From assembly GCA_041749475.1 (NCBI GenBank), contig JBGTBD010000029.1, positions 1 to 53,215 on the forward strand: DNA of 53,215 bases. Direction: 5' to 3'. Each line of letters starts with the position of its first letter. Position 1 is the stretch's first letter. The notes beneath the pieces are model-generated. The model had not been told where the DNA came from and did not search any database. It saw nothing but the letters and a program-made list of their open reading frames with translations. This DNA comes from JBGTBD01 sp041749475 (lineage in GTDB: Bacteria; Pseudomonadota; Alphaproteobacteria; Rickettsiales; UBA998). Below, one piece after another: positions 42,495 through 51,884 of this stretch. The translations under genes were made by a program, and so were the position numbers.

Positions 42495-42632
42495 CACCAT
42501 GATTTTTATGTGTTTATTTTCTTATATGCGTCATAATTTTCTTGTTGAGAATCAGGTTTAAGACGTATATCAATTTAACAAATGAAGACTTAAGATTAGA
42601 GATTCGCCTTAAGAGGGTAAATGCAAAATTAT

Positions 42633-42644
42633 TTGTGCGCACAA
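42633..42644. promoter_or_regulatory. Palindrome TTGTGCGCACAA before the xre gene
   Basis: This perfect 12-base palindrome is extended by imperfect arms (AAATTA on the left, TAATTT on the right, offset by one base). It is 107 bases before the xre ATG, suiting an autoregulatory operator. Confidence 0.45.
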
Positions 42645-42750
42645 TAATTTGTATTAGAATTTTTATAAATTTTTGTACTCGTAACGATTATGCTTTCGAT
42701 GCGAACTGCCTTATCTGAGCCTGAACAAAAAAGAAAGAAACGCTACTGCT

Positions 42751-43140
42751 ATGTCATCCCATCCCGTCGATATCCATGTTGGTAAACGCTTGCGTCTGCG
42801 CCGTACCCTTTTGGGGATGAGCCAAGAAGCCGTGGGCAGTGCCATCGGTGTTACCTTCCAGCAAGTGCAGAAATATGAGCGCGGCATCAACCGCATGGGC
42901 GCGAGCCGCCTGTTCGATTTCAGCAAGGTGATGAATATCCCTGTGTCCTATTTCTTTGACGGGTATCAGGCGCAGGGCGAAGCGCCTGCCGGCGGCATGG
43001 CGGAGGAGAATACCGAATTCGAACATGAGGTCAGTTCCTCGCGAGAGTTGTTGGAGCTGTCCCGCGCGTTCAATAATATTTCCGACCCCCAAGTACGTAA
43101 ACGTGTTTTAGAACTGGTCAAATCACTCACCGAAAAATAG
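42751..43140 (+). CDS. XRE-family regulator (PhrR/PraR-like position)
   Basis: This 129-residue regulator has a helix-turn-helix near residues 20-60: LRLRRTLLGMSQEAVGSAIGVTFQQVQKYERG, of which MSQEAVGSAIGVTFQQVQ is the core. A C-terminal helix ends in LVKSLTEK. Regulators with this HTH between lnt and metK are known in rhizobia as PhrR and PraR, where one is acid-induced. The assignment to that group is by memory of position and HTH sequence. Palindromes in the upstream gap may be its own operator. A large stem follows its stop codon. Confidence 0.88.
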   Translation: MSSHPVDIHVGKRLRLRRTLLGMSQEAVGSAIGVTFQQVQKYERGINRMGASRLFDFSKVMNIPVSYFFDGYQAQGEAPAGGMAEENTEFEHEVSSSRELLELSRAFNNISDPQVRKRVLELVKSLTEK

Positions 43141-43152
43141 TCTCCTTGACGG

Positions 43153-43293
43153 AAGCTCTGAACCCACGTAACAGAATATGCAACGTGGGGATTTCAGACG
43201 CTTGACACCACAGCCATTATTTTGGCAATCCGGACTAAGCGCATCGGCAAAACGTCCGTTATCCCCGTATGATAATATTCTTTTGAAGCGGGG
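43153..43293 (+). promoter_or_regulatory. Structured leader of metK
   Basis: The leader forms a 17-pair stem with two small bulges: AAGC, TCTGAA and CCCACGT (43153-43169) against ACGTGGG, TTCAGA and GCTT (43183-43203). A second weaker stem is CGGAC/GTCCG (43231-43235 with 43254-43258). A third pairs CCCCG (43263-43267) with CGGGG (43289-43293), and that CGGGG is the likely metK ribosome site, seven bases before the ATG. The set-up suits a leader that controls translation. It does not match the SAM-II, SAH or SAM-SAH consensus as far as memory allows. Confidence 0.45.
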
Positions 43294-43300
43294 TTTCGCA

Positions 43301-44518
<1,218 letters not shown>

Positions 44519-44521
44519 CTA

Positions 44522-45091
44522 TTACCTACTTCTGCCTTGAGCCGAAGAAGTACGCGGGTCAATGCCAATTTGCAGGCCTATGCGTCGCCACGCTTTGGTG
44601 GTTTCCATGGAGGTGTATACGCCATCGCCCCGCAACAGAGATTTGGGCTCGAATGAGCCGATACGGTTTACTATATCACGCAGGATATTCTTGCCGGGGT
44701 CTGCCATCATGACGATGTGACTTTTGGTCGGATCACTCAGGTGGAATGGGGGGATCATACGGTATTCGCACCACTCTTTGTGTTGGGAATCATAATAGGC
44801 AGGTTTGTTGTGCAAGACGCTGTAGATTACATCTTCCGCGCGGTGTGTTCGTGCTGTGCGGTGATTTTTTTCTTCCTCAGGAATGGCAATAGTCGTGTCA
44901 ATCAAGATGGCGGCATAAGGTGTTCCATGTTCATCCTGCTGCTGGATTTTCCGTAATGCCCGATCATAACTCATAGCGAGATCGACCTCGACTTGGGGTA
45001 AGTTCTCACGCGCTAAATGCATTTGGGTGTATGCATGATTGTGGGTATCCTCCACAATCAGCATGCGCGGTTTAGCCATTTCTTTTTCCAT
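44522..45091 (-). CDS. Degenerate receiver-like (CheY-fold) protein
   Basis: This 189-residue protein opens MLIVEDTHNHAYTQMHLARE, like a receiver first strand and acidic pocket (Glu14-Asp15), and has AAILIDTTIAIPEEE with Asp65 at the phosphorylation position. An insert of about 50 residues rich in His, Glu and Tyr follows, then IVMMADPGKNILRDIV, which may be the fourth or fifth strand with the conserved Lys. The C-terminus is Arg-rich. The family is not recognised; a divergent response regulator or a nucleotide-binding homologue are possible. It overlaps nothing and is divergent from trmB by 33 bases. A second ATG four codons in (45079) is possible. Confidence 0.75.
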   Translation of the reverse strand: MEKEMAKPRMLIVEDTHNHAYTQMHLARENLPQVEVDLAMSYDRALRKIQQQDEHGTPYAAILIDTTIAIPEEEKNHRTARTHRAEDVIYSVLHNKPAYYDSQHKEWCEYRMIPPFHLSDPTKSHIVMMADPGKNILRDIVNRIGSFEPKSLLRGDGVYTSMETTKAWRRIGLQIGIDPRTSSAQGRSR

Positions 45092-45124
45092 TTTGTTAGA
45101 GTATGCGGGAAACCTTACAGTTTT

Positions 45125-45826
45125 ATGAAGCCAGAGTCTGCACCCCGTGATTATCTTCGTTCCTTCGGTCGCCGTAGCGCCCGGAAGCTGACGCCGCGCA
45201 AGGAGGCGCTGCAGCGATTACGGTTGCCCGAGCTACGGGTGGCGATGCCGGAAGACGGAAAGTATATTGATTTACAATCATTATTTTCCTCTGCCTGTAC
45301 GGAATATGCGTTGGAGATCGGGTTCGGTGGCGGAGAGCATCTGGCGGCGCAGGCGGCAGCGAACCCACAACTCGGATTCATGGGCTGCGAACCTTTCGTC
45401 GATGGGGTGATGAAGCTGGTGACGGCGGTGGAGGATAGAAATCTCGCCAATGTCCGTATCCATGATGACGATGCGCGGGCGTTATTGGAACGGTTGCCGG
45501 ATGCGTCGCTTGACCGGGCATATATATTATTCCCCGACCCGTGGCCGAAGACCAAGCACCAGAAACGGCGCATCGTCAACCCCCATACGCTCGGGCTATT
45601 GGCGCGGGTGTTGAAGCCGGGGGCGGAGTTGCGGCTGGCGTCCGACCATTATGAGTATGTGGAGTGGATGCTGGTGCACTTATTGGCCGACCCGCATTTC
45701 ACCTGGCTGGCCAATGGGCCGCAGGATTTCGAGCAGGAGCCGGAGGATTGGATCAAGACACGTTATCAGCAAAAGGCGGAAAAAAAGGGGATTGCCATTA
45801 CGTTTCTAAGGTTTAGAAGGGTTTAA
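45125..45826 (+). CDS. trmB: tRNA (guanine-N7)-methyltransferase
   Basis: This 233-residue SAM-dependent enzyme makes m7G46 in tRNA. SAM motif I is ALEIGFGGGEHL and the TrmB signature FPDPWPKTKHQKRR is clear. The ATG at 45125 (MKPESAPRDYLRSFGRR) matches the family start; a longer frame runs into the divergent gene. The conserved order metK-trmB-rimP-nusA is kept except for the inserted receiver-like gene. Confidence 0.95.
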   Translation: MKPESAPRDYLRSFGRRSARKLTPRKEALQRLRLPELRVAMPEDGKYIDLQSLFSSACTEYALEIGFGGGEHLAAQAAANPQLGFMGCEPFVDGVMKLVTAVEDRNLANVRIHDDDARALLERLPDASLDRAYILFPDPWPKTKHQKRRIVNPHTLGLLARVLKPGAELRLASDHYEYVEWMLVHLLADPHFTWLANGPQDFEQEPEDWIKTRYQQKAEKKGIAITFLRFRRV

Positions 45827-45854
45827 GGGGCGTTCAAAAAAAACAAAGATTTTC

Positions 45855-45883
45855 TTGCCAATGTGCCATGAATTCGCTATATA
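45855..45883 (+). promoter_or_regulatory. Promoter of the rimP-nusA-infB operon
   Basis: TTGCCA (45855-45860) and TATATA (45878-45883) have 17-base spacing. The start site would be near 45890, about 20 bases before the terminator stem. Confidence 0.6.
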
Positions 45884-45910
45884 TCCCCCTACATTATAGC
45901 AAAAACCGAG

Positions 45911-45940
45911 AGGTGGAGCCCAAAAGCCCCGCCTTTTTTA
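45911..45940 (+). terminator. Intrinsic terminator / attenuator before rimP
   Basis: AGGTGGAGC (45911-45919) pairs with GCCCCGCCT (45926-45934) with one mismatch and one G-T pair around CCAAAA, followed by a run of six T. It lies between the operon promoter and the rimP ATG. Premature terminators before rimP have been described in other proteobacteria as attenuators. NusA, encoded in the operon, is itself a termination factor. Confidence 0.65.
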
Positions 45941-45956
45941 TTGGCAAAAAATAACG

Positions 45957-46520
45957 ATGCATTATTCGCCGTTGGAACAGAAGATTTCTGATCTTATCGC
46001 CCCCTCGCTCGGGGTGATGGGGTATGATCTGGTGCGGGTAAAGGTCTTCAAGCAGGCGATGCGGGAGACGACGCAGATCATGGCGGAGCGTAAGGACGGC
46101 GTGCCGATGACGGTGGATGATTGCGAGAAGATCAGCCATACGGTTTCCGCCGTGCTCGATGTGGATGATCCGATCACGGATGCGTACGACCTTGAAGTCA
46201 GCTCGCCGGGCATCGACCGCCCGCTGGTGTGGGAGAAGGATTTTACGACCTATGCCGGGCTTGAGATCAAGATGGAGACGCGTTTTCCTATCGAAGGCCG
46301 CAAGCGCTATCGCGGGATCATGAAAGGTCTTGCTGAAGGCATCGTCATCATTGAGGTGGATGGGGTGGAATATAAAGTGCCGTACGCGGAGATCGCGCAG
46401 GCGAAACTGGTATTGACTGATGAGCTGTTGAAAGCCCATCAGGACGCCGCTAAAGCGCATGGTCTGTCCCAGGCGCAAGGCGGCGAGATTGACGTTAATG
46501 AAGAAGAACCCAAGGAGTAA
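45957..46520 (+). CDS. rimP: Ribosome maturation factor RimP
   Basis: This 187-residue protein helps assemble the 30S subunit. Diagnostic parts are LGVMGYDLVRVKVF, VSAVLDVDDPITDAYDLEVSSPGIDRPL and the C-terminal SH3-like IIEVDGVEYKVPYAEIAQAKL; VSSPGIDRPL is the strongest. It heads the rimP-nusA-ylxR-infB operon. A short acidic tail follows the SH3-like domain. Confidence 0.95.
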   Translation: MHYSPLEQKISDLIAPSLGVMGYDLVRVKVFKQAMRETTQIMAERKDGVPMTVDDCEKISHTVSAVLDVDDPITDAYDLEVSSPGIDRPLVWEKDFTTYAGLEIKMETRFPIEGRKRYRGIMKGLAEGIVIIEVDGVEYKVPYAEIAQAKLVLTDELLKAHQDAAKAHGLSQAQGGEIDVNEEEPKE

Positions 46521-46526
46521 TTGAAG

Positions 46527-48089
46527 ATGGCACAGACATTTGGAAATATCGAGATGCTGCAGATCGCGGATGCGGTGGCACGCGAGAAGAATATCGACCG
46601 CGAAATGGTGCTCGACGCGATGGAACAGGCGATCCAGATCGCCGGTCGCCGCAAGTACGGGCATGACCGCAATATCATCGCCGAGATCAGCCGCAAGAAC
46701 GGTGAAGTGAAGCTCTTCCGCGTGACCGATGTCGTCGAAGTCGTGGAAGACGAGAATAAACAGATTACCGAAGCGGAAGCGAAACGTCTTGACGCCAATC
46801 TGAATATCGGCGACCAGATCCGTGACCCGCTGCCACCGATCGATTTCGGTCGTATCGCCGCGCAGACCGCAAAGCAGGTCATCGTGCAGAAAGTGCGTGA
46901 CGCGGAGCGCGATAATCAGTTCGAGGAATATAAAGACCGCGTCGGCAACATCATTAACGGTGTCGTCAAGCGTGTCGATTACGGTAACGTGACCATCGAC
47001 CTCGGTGTGGCTGAAGGCTTCATGCCGCGCGATCAGCAGATTCCGCGCGAGACCCTGCGTCAGGGTGACCGTATCCGTGCGTATGTCTATGACGTGCGTC
47101 GCGAACGTACCGGCCCGCAGATTTTCCTCTCCCGTACCAAGCCGGAATTCATGGCGAAACTCTTCGCGCAGGAAGTCCCGGAAATCTATGACGGTATCGT
47201 CGAGATCAAAGCCGTGGCGCGTGACCCCGGAAGCCGTGCAAAGATCGCCGTATTCTCCAATGATTTCGGCGTGAATCCGGTTCTCTCCTGCGTTGGTGTA
47301 CGCGGGGCGCGGGTGCAGGCTGTCGTCAATGAATTACAGGGCGAGAAGGTCGACATCGTTGAGTATAACGAAGACCCGGCGACCTTTGTCGTCAACGCAA
47401 TTTCTTCTGCCGAGGTGACCAAGGTCGTTTTGGATGAGGATAATGACAAGATCGAGATCGTCGTTCCCGATGACCAACTCAGCCAAGCGATTGGCCGCCG
47501 TGGTCAGAACGTGCGTCTCGCTTCCATGCTGACCGGCTGGAGCATCGATATTCTTACTGAAGAAGTCGAATCGGATCGCCGCACGCTGGAGTTCAACAAG
47601 CTGTCGCAGATGTTCGTCGAGGCGCTTAACGTCGAGGAAGTCATCGCGCATCTGCTGGTGACCGAAGGCTTCGGTTCGGTGGAAGATGTGGCGTTCGTCC
47701 CCGTCGATGACCTTGCCGGTATCGAAGGGTTCGATGTTGATCTCGCTGAGGCGCTGCGTAACCGTGCACAAGAATCGCTGGAACAGGAAGCCAAGAAGTT
47801 CGAGGACAAGATGGCAGCGCTCGGCATCCAGCCTGACCTTAACGAACTTGGCCTGCCGAAAGACCTCGTGGTCAAACTGGCGGAAAAAGGCGTGAAGTCG
47901 CGTGACGATCTGGCTGATCTGGCGGCTGATGAGTTCAAGGAACTCGTACCGGATTGTGGTATGAAGGACCGTGAGATCAACGACCTGATCATGCGTGCAC
48001 GTTCCCATTGGTTCGAGGGTGAAGAGCCCGCTGCCGAGGGTGCTGACGCTGCCGAAGGTGAAGACGCCACGGTCGCAAAAACCGCGTAG
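46527..48089 (+). CDS. nusA: Transcription termination/antitermination factor NusA
   Basis: This 520-residue protein has an N-terminal RNA-polymerase-binding domain (VAREKNIDREMVLDAMEQA), an S1 domain with GVVKRVDYGNVTIDLG, two KH domains (ARVQAVVNELQGEKVDIVEY and AIGRRGQNVRLASMLTGW, quoted by IGRRGQNVRLAS), and helix-hairpin-helix C-terminal repeats ending in an acidic tail. An AAGGAG site precedes the ATG at 46527; a TTG two codons earlier is less likely. Confidence 0.96.
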   Translation: MAQTFGNIEMLQIADAVAREKNIDREMVLDAMEQAIQIAGRRKYGHDRNIIAEISRKNGEVKLFRVTDVVEVVEDENKQITEAEAKRLDANLNIGDQIRDPLPPIDFGRIAAQTAKQVIVQKVRDAERDNQFEEYKDRVGNIINGVVKRVDYGNVTIDLGVAEGFMPRDQQIPRETLRQGDRIRAYVYDVRRERTGPQIFLSRTKPEFMAKLFAQEVPEIYDGIVEIKAVARDPGSRAKIAVFSNDFGVNPVLSCVGVRGARVQAVVNELQGEKVDIVEYNEDPATFVVNAISSAEVTKVVLDEDNDKIEIVVPDDQLSQAIGRRGQNVRLASMLTGWSIDILTEEVESDRRTLEFNKLSQMFVEALNVEEVIAHLLVTEGFGSVEDVAFVPVDDLAGIEGFDVDLAEALRNRAQESLEQEAKKFEDKMAALGIQPDLNELGLPKDLVVKLAEKGVKSRDDLADLAADEFKELVPDCGMKDREINDLIMRARSHWFEGEEPAAEGADAAEGEDATVAKTA

Positions 48090-48100
48090 GTTTCCACCAT

Positions 48101-48697
48101 ATGGAGAAGGCGATGACGGACGAATCCAAAAGCGCCGAACGCTCCTGCATTGCCACCGGGGAGGTGCTGCCCAAGGAAAAGCTGATCCGCTTCGTGGTCA
48201 GCCCTGACGGAAAGGTCGTTCCCGATCTGCAAGGCAAATTGCCGGGCAGGGGGATGTGGGTGAGCTCTACGCGGGAAGCATTGACTTTGGCCGTGAAGAA
48301 GCAATTATTCTCCCGCGCGGCGAAGGAGAGAGTCCATGCGTCGGAAGACCTTCCCGAGCGGGTGATGGTGCTGCTACATTCGGAGCTGCTGCACCTGTTG
48401 GCGATGGCGCGGAAGGCGGGGGTGGTCATCACCGGGTTTGACGCGGTGAGTGATGCGCTCAGCAAAAAAGAGGCGAAATTGCTGCTGATGGCCGAGGATG
48501 CGCGGGGCGATGCCCAGAAGGTCTTGCGGCTTCTTGGTGAAACGCCTTTGATTTCAGTGCTTTCGCGTGATACATTAGGGAAAGTGACGTCGCGCGCGGA
48601 AACGGTTTATATGGTGGTCACACGGGCTGATTTTGCAGAAAAAATTATGGAAAAGTGCCACCGTTACACTGGATTTATCCAAAAGAATGCTCTATAA
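48101..48697 (+). CDS. YlxR RNA-binding domain fused to an L7Ae-like domain
   Basis: This 198-residue protein has an N-terminal YlxR (DUF448) domain with ERSCIATGEVLPKEKLIRFV and KLPGRGMWVSSTREAL, and a C-terminal L7Ae/L30e-like domain with LLAMARKAGVVITGFDAV and KLLLMAEDARGD. The two-domain form between nusA and infB is typical of alphaproteobacteria. The first ATG is 12 bases after nusA; another ATG is four codons in. It likely binds RNA during ribosome assembly. Confidence 0.93.
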   Translation: MEKAMTDESKSAERSCIATGEVLPKEKLIRFVVSPDGKVVPDLQGKLPGRGMWVSSTREALTLAVKKQLFSRAAKERVHASEDLPERVMVLLHSELLHLLAMARKAGVVITGFDAVSDALSKKEAKLLLMAEDARGDAQKVLRLLGETPLISVLSRDTLGKVTSRAETVYMVVTRADFAEKIMEKCHRYTGFIQKNAL

Positions 48698-48738
48698 GAG
48701 CGCGAATTACTTACATTTCAGGGAAAAATCAGAGTTAC

Positions 48739-51186
48739 ATGACGGATAAAAAAGAACAGCCGGCGACCCTCAGTATGAATCGCCCGAATAAACTATCGCT
48801 GACCAAAACGGTCGAGAGCGGCAAGGTGAAACAGAACTTCACGCATGGCCGTTCCAAGACCGTGACCGTGGAAGTGCGCAAGAGCCGCACCTTCGCGCGG
48901 AATGACGGCGGCAAGATGGTCGAAGTCGCGAAAGCGGAAGAGAAGCAGCGCGATACTGCGCTTGAAAACGCTGAGCGCCTGTTCAAGCCTGAAACATTCC
49001 AAGTACGCGACAAGAAAGCCATCCAGAACGCGACCCGCGAAGTGGTCACGGCGGATGATGATAAGCGTCCGCAGCCCTCCGGTGAAGTCGTTCGCCCGCA
49101 GCCGAAATCGCGTGGGGACGAGGTCGTTCTTCCCCCGGCTGAGAAACCGGCGCGTGCCGGGAAATCCGATCAGGTGTGGGTCGCACCCCCCGCAGTTGCG
49201 GCGGATGATGATAATTCCCGGCGTGGCGGTAAGGATAAAGGCGGCCCCGGTGGCGCTGCAAAGCCGGCTTCCAAACTGAAGCTGCGCGAAGAACAATATC
49301 ACCGCACCGGTAAAATTACCGTGGCGCAGGCGCTGGAATATCAGGAAGAGCGGATGCGCAGCCTCGCTTCTCTCAAGCGTGCCCGCGAAAAAGCCAAGCG
49401 TATGGAACTGGGCGACGGCGTGAAGGAAAAAGTCATCCGCGAGGTGACTATCCCTGAAGTCATTACCGTGCAGGAACTTTCCAACCGGATGGCCGAACGC
49501 GTGAACGACGTCATCAAAGCGTTGATGAAACTGGGGACGATCGCTTCCGCCAGCCAATCTATCGACGCGGATACGGCGGAGTTGATCGCCGGTGAATTCG
49601 GCCATAAATTCCGTCGCGTCACAGAAGGGGATGTCGAGAACGTTCTGCAGGAACAGACCGACGTCGAAGGCGATATGCAACCGCGTGCGCCTGTCGTCAC
49701 CATCATGGGTCACGTCGATCATGGGAAGACCTCGTTGCTCGACGCACTCCGCAAGACCAACGTGGTCGCGGGCGAAGCAGGGGGGATTACCCAGCATATC
49801 GGCGCGTATCAGGTCGATATGGACGGCCAGAAAATCACCTTCCTCGATACACCGGGTCACGAAGCCTTCACCGCCATGCGTTCGCGCGGGGCGTCGGTGA
49901 CGGATATCGTCGTCCTCGTCGTCGCAGCGGATGACGGCATCATGGCGCAGACGGAAGAAGCTATTTCCCATGCGAAAGCGGCGGGCGTGCCGATCATTGT
50001 CGCAGTTAATAAAATCGACAAGCAGGGCGCCGATGTCGCCCGCGTGAAAACGGAACTGATGCACCATGAACTCGTCGCCGAGGAATTCGGTGGGGATATC
50101 CAGGTCGTCGGCGTGTCCGCGAAAACGGGTGAGGGGCTGGATACGCTGAAAGCAACCATCCTGTTGCAAGCCGAAGTCGGCGAATTGAAAGCCAACCCGG
50201 AGCGTAAAGCCAGCGGCGTCGTTATCGAAGCGCAAATCGACAAGGGGCGCGGGGTCGTGGCGACCGTGTTGGTGCAGCGCGGGACGCTCAAGGTGGGTGA
50301 CATCGTCGTCGCCGGCGGTAGCTGGGGTAAGATTCGCGCCATGATCGACGATAAAGGTGTGCAAACGAAGACAGCGATCCCGTCACAGCCTGTGGAAGTG
50401 CTCGGGTTGGATCAAGCGCCGATGGCGGGCGATACGTTCGACGTGGTTGAGACGGAAAAAACCGCGCGGGACATCACCGAATACCGTATCAAATCGTCGC
50501 GCGACAAAAACGCGGTCGTCACCGCCAAATCGCTCGACCAGCTCTTTGCCGACGCGACGGCGCAGCAACAGCTCAAGGAATTGCTGCTCGTGGTCAAAGG
50601 GGATGTGCAGGGCTCGGTGGAAGCGATCATCGGCAGCGTCAGCAAATTCAATAGCGACGAGGTTTCGGTGCGCGTGCTGCATTCCGGTGTCGGCGCGATC
50701 TCGGAATCGGACATCGCGCTCGCGCGTTCGACGGGTAGTATCGTATTCGGCTTCAACGTCCGTGCGACGAATCCGGCGCGTGAACTGGCACAAAAAGACG
50801 GCGTCGATATTCGTTACTACTCCATTATCTATAACCTTATCGACGATGTGAAAGCGGCCTTGTCGGGCATGCTGTCGCCGGAACGTCGCGAGAACCAGAT
50901 CGGGTACGCGGAAATCCGTCAGGTATTCACCGTCACCAAGGCTGGCAAGGTTGCCGGGTGCTACGTCACCGAAGGTCAGGTCAAACGCGGTGCGGGCGTG
51001 CGCCTGCTACGCGACAACGTGGTCATCCACGAAGGCAAGCTGAAAACACTGAAACGCTTCAAGGACGAAGTGAAGGACGTAAAAGTCGGCTTCGAGTGCG
51101 GGATGGCGTTCGAGAATTACGATGATATCCGCGAAGGCGATATCATCGAGTGTTTTGAAGTGGAAGAAATCGCGCGCACGATCTAG
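48739..51186 (+). CDS. infB: Translation initiation factor IF-2
   Basis: This 815-residue GTPase brings initiator tRNA to the ribosome. An IF2-assoc-like basic N-terminus with Lys/Glu/Ala-rich linker is followed by the G domain: G1 GHVDHGKTSLLD near residue 324, G3 DTPGHEAFTAM, and G4 NKIDKQGAD. The C-terminal beta barrels end in ECFEVEEIARTI. The ATG at 48739 is chosen because MTDKKEQPATLS is the family N-terminus; a longer frame starting inside ylxR adds unlike residues. Confidence 0.97.
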   Translation: MTDKKEQPATLSMNRPNKLSLTKTVESGKVKQNFTHGRSKTVTVEVRKSRTFARNDGGKMVEVAKAEEKQRDTALENAERLFKPETFQVRDKKAIQNATREVVTADDDKRPQPSGEVVRPQPKSRGDEVVLPPAEKPARAGKSDQVWVAPPAVAADDDNSRRGGKDKGGPGGAAKPASKLKLREEQYHRTGKITVAQALEYQEERMRSLASLKRAREKAKRMELGDGVKEKVIREVTIPEVITVQELSNRMAERVNDVIKALMKLGTIASASQSIDADTAELIAGEFGHKFRRVTEGDVENVLQEQTDVEGDMQPRAPVVTIMGHVDHGKTSLLDALRKTNVVAGEAGGITQHIGAYQVDMDGQKITFLDTPGHEAFTAMRSRGASVTDIVVLVVAADDGIMAQTEEAISHAKAAGVPIIVAVNKIDKQGADVARVKTELMHHELVAEEFGGDIQVVGVSAKTGEGLDTLKATILLQAEVGELKANPERKASGVVIEAQIDKGRGVVATVLVQRGTLKVGDIVVAGGSWGKIRAMIDDKGVQTKTAIPSQPVEVLGLDQAPMAGDTFDVVETEKTARDITEYRIKSSRDKNAVVTAKSLDQLFADATAQQQLKELLLVVKGDVQGSVEAIIGSVSKFNSDEVSVRVLHSGVGAISESDIALARSTGSIVFGFNVRATNPARELAQKDGVDIRYYSIIYNLIDDVKAALSGMLSPERRENQIGYAEIRQVFTVTKAGKVAGCYVTEGQVKRGAGVRLLRDNVVIHEGKLKTLKRFKDEVKDVKVGFECGMAFENYDDIREGDIIECFEVEEIARTI

Positions 51187-51213
51187 TGCGATTGCGGAGG
51201 TTGAGGAGATATC

Positions 51214-51873
51214 ATGCTGACGTTGGAACGACACGCATTCCGTCAATTCGAACATGAGTTGAAAGAACTGCTGGCGACGCTCGACCAGATGGGCTCCATC
51301 ATTCAGGACCAGTTGCAGCTTCTGGAAAAAGCCGTGATAGATTCTACCCTCTTCCAGACGGCCAAGCAGAAGGATAAGGAAATCAACGAACTGGAATTCG
51401 CCGTCGAAAAACTGGTGATGGACATCTTCGGTAAATACTCACCCACCGGTGACGAGTTGCGCTTCATCCTGACCTCGCTCAAGATCTCCACGGCGCTCGA
51501 ATTGATGGGTGATATGGCGAAGAACTCGATCAAGCATATCTCCAAACTGGAAGCGCTTGCGGACGCGCAGACCAAGCCGTTGCTGGCGGTGGTCGATGCC
51601 GCGGGAAAGACCGTCACCGGGATGCTGACGCATATCGAGCAATTCAATGAGCAGGCGGCACTGGACCTATTCGCCCGCGCGCAGAAAGTGGACGATGCGG
51701 CGAAGCATATCGTGGTCTCTCTCGGTGACGCTAAGGAAGTGAAAGGCGAAGTGAAACGCCAGATCCTGCTGGTGACTAAAAACCTCGAACGCGTCGCCGA
51801 CCTTGCGACCGACATCGTCAAATATTGCTATTATATCCACACGGGTAAAAAGTTTGAAAAGCCCAACCAGTAA
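51214..51873 (+). CDS. PhoU-domain protein
   Basis: This 219-residue all-helical protein has the two three-helix halves of PhoU: KDKEINELEFAVEKLVMDIFGKYSPTGDELRFILTSLKISTALELMGDMAKNSIKHI, of which KEINELE and ELMGDMAKN are the key metal-site-type parts, and the second repeat KVDDAAKHIV ... LERVADLATDIVKYCYYIHTGK. PhoU proteins sense phosphate state with PstB and PhoR or bind Fe/Zn clusters. Its place between infB and rbfA, without any pst gene nearby, is unusual. The spacing (27 and 11 bases) suggests the same transcript. Confidence 0.92.
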   Translation: MLTLERHAFRQFEHELKELLATLDQMGSIIQDQLQLLEKAVIDSTLFQTAKQKDKEINELEFAVEKLVMDIFGKYSPTGDELRFILTSLKISTALELMGDMAKNSIKHISKLEALADAQTKPLLAVVDAAGKTVTGMLTHIEQFNEQAALDLFARAQKVDDAAKHIVVSLGDAKEVKGEVKRQILLVTKNLERVADLATDIVKYCYYIHTGKKFEKPNQ

Positions 51874-51884
51874 AAGTACCCATT

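Noticed and set aside
42558..42615. CtrA boxes in the TTAA-rich gap before the xre gene.
   Set aside because: The TTAA motifs there are spaced by 11-15 bases, not 7.
43220..43258. H-type pseudoknot in the metK leader from TTTTG/CAAAA and CGGAC/GTCCG.
   Set aside because: The crossing pairs exist, but a single-base loop would have to span a five-pair stem, and A-T pairs of this length arise by chance.
48793..50364. A 523-codon minus-strand frame opposite infB, rich in His, Asp and Arg.
   Set aside because: Composition is a mirror of infB codon bias, with no ribosome site and no motif; infB is certain.
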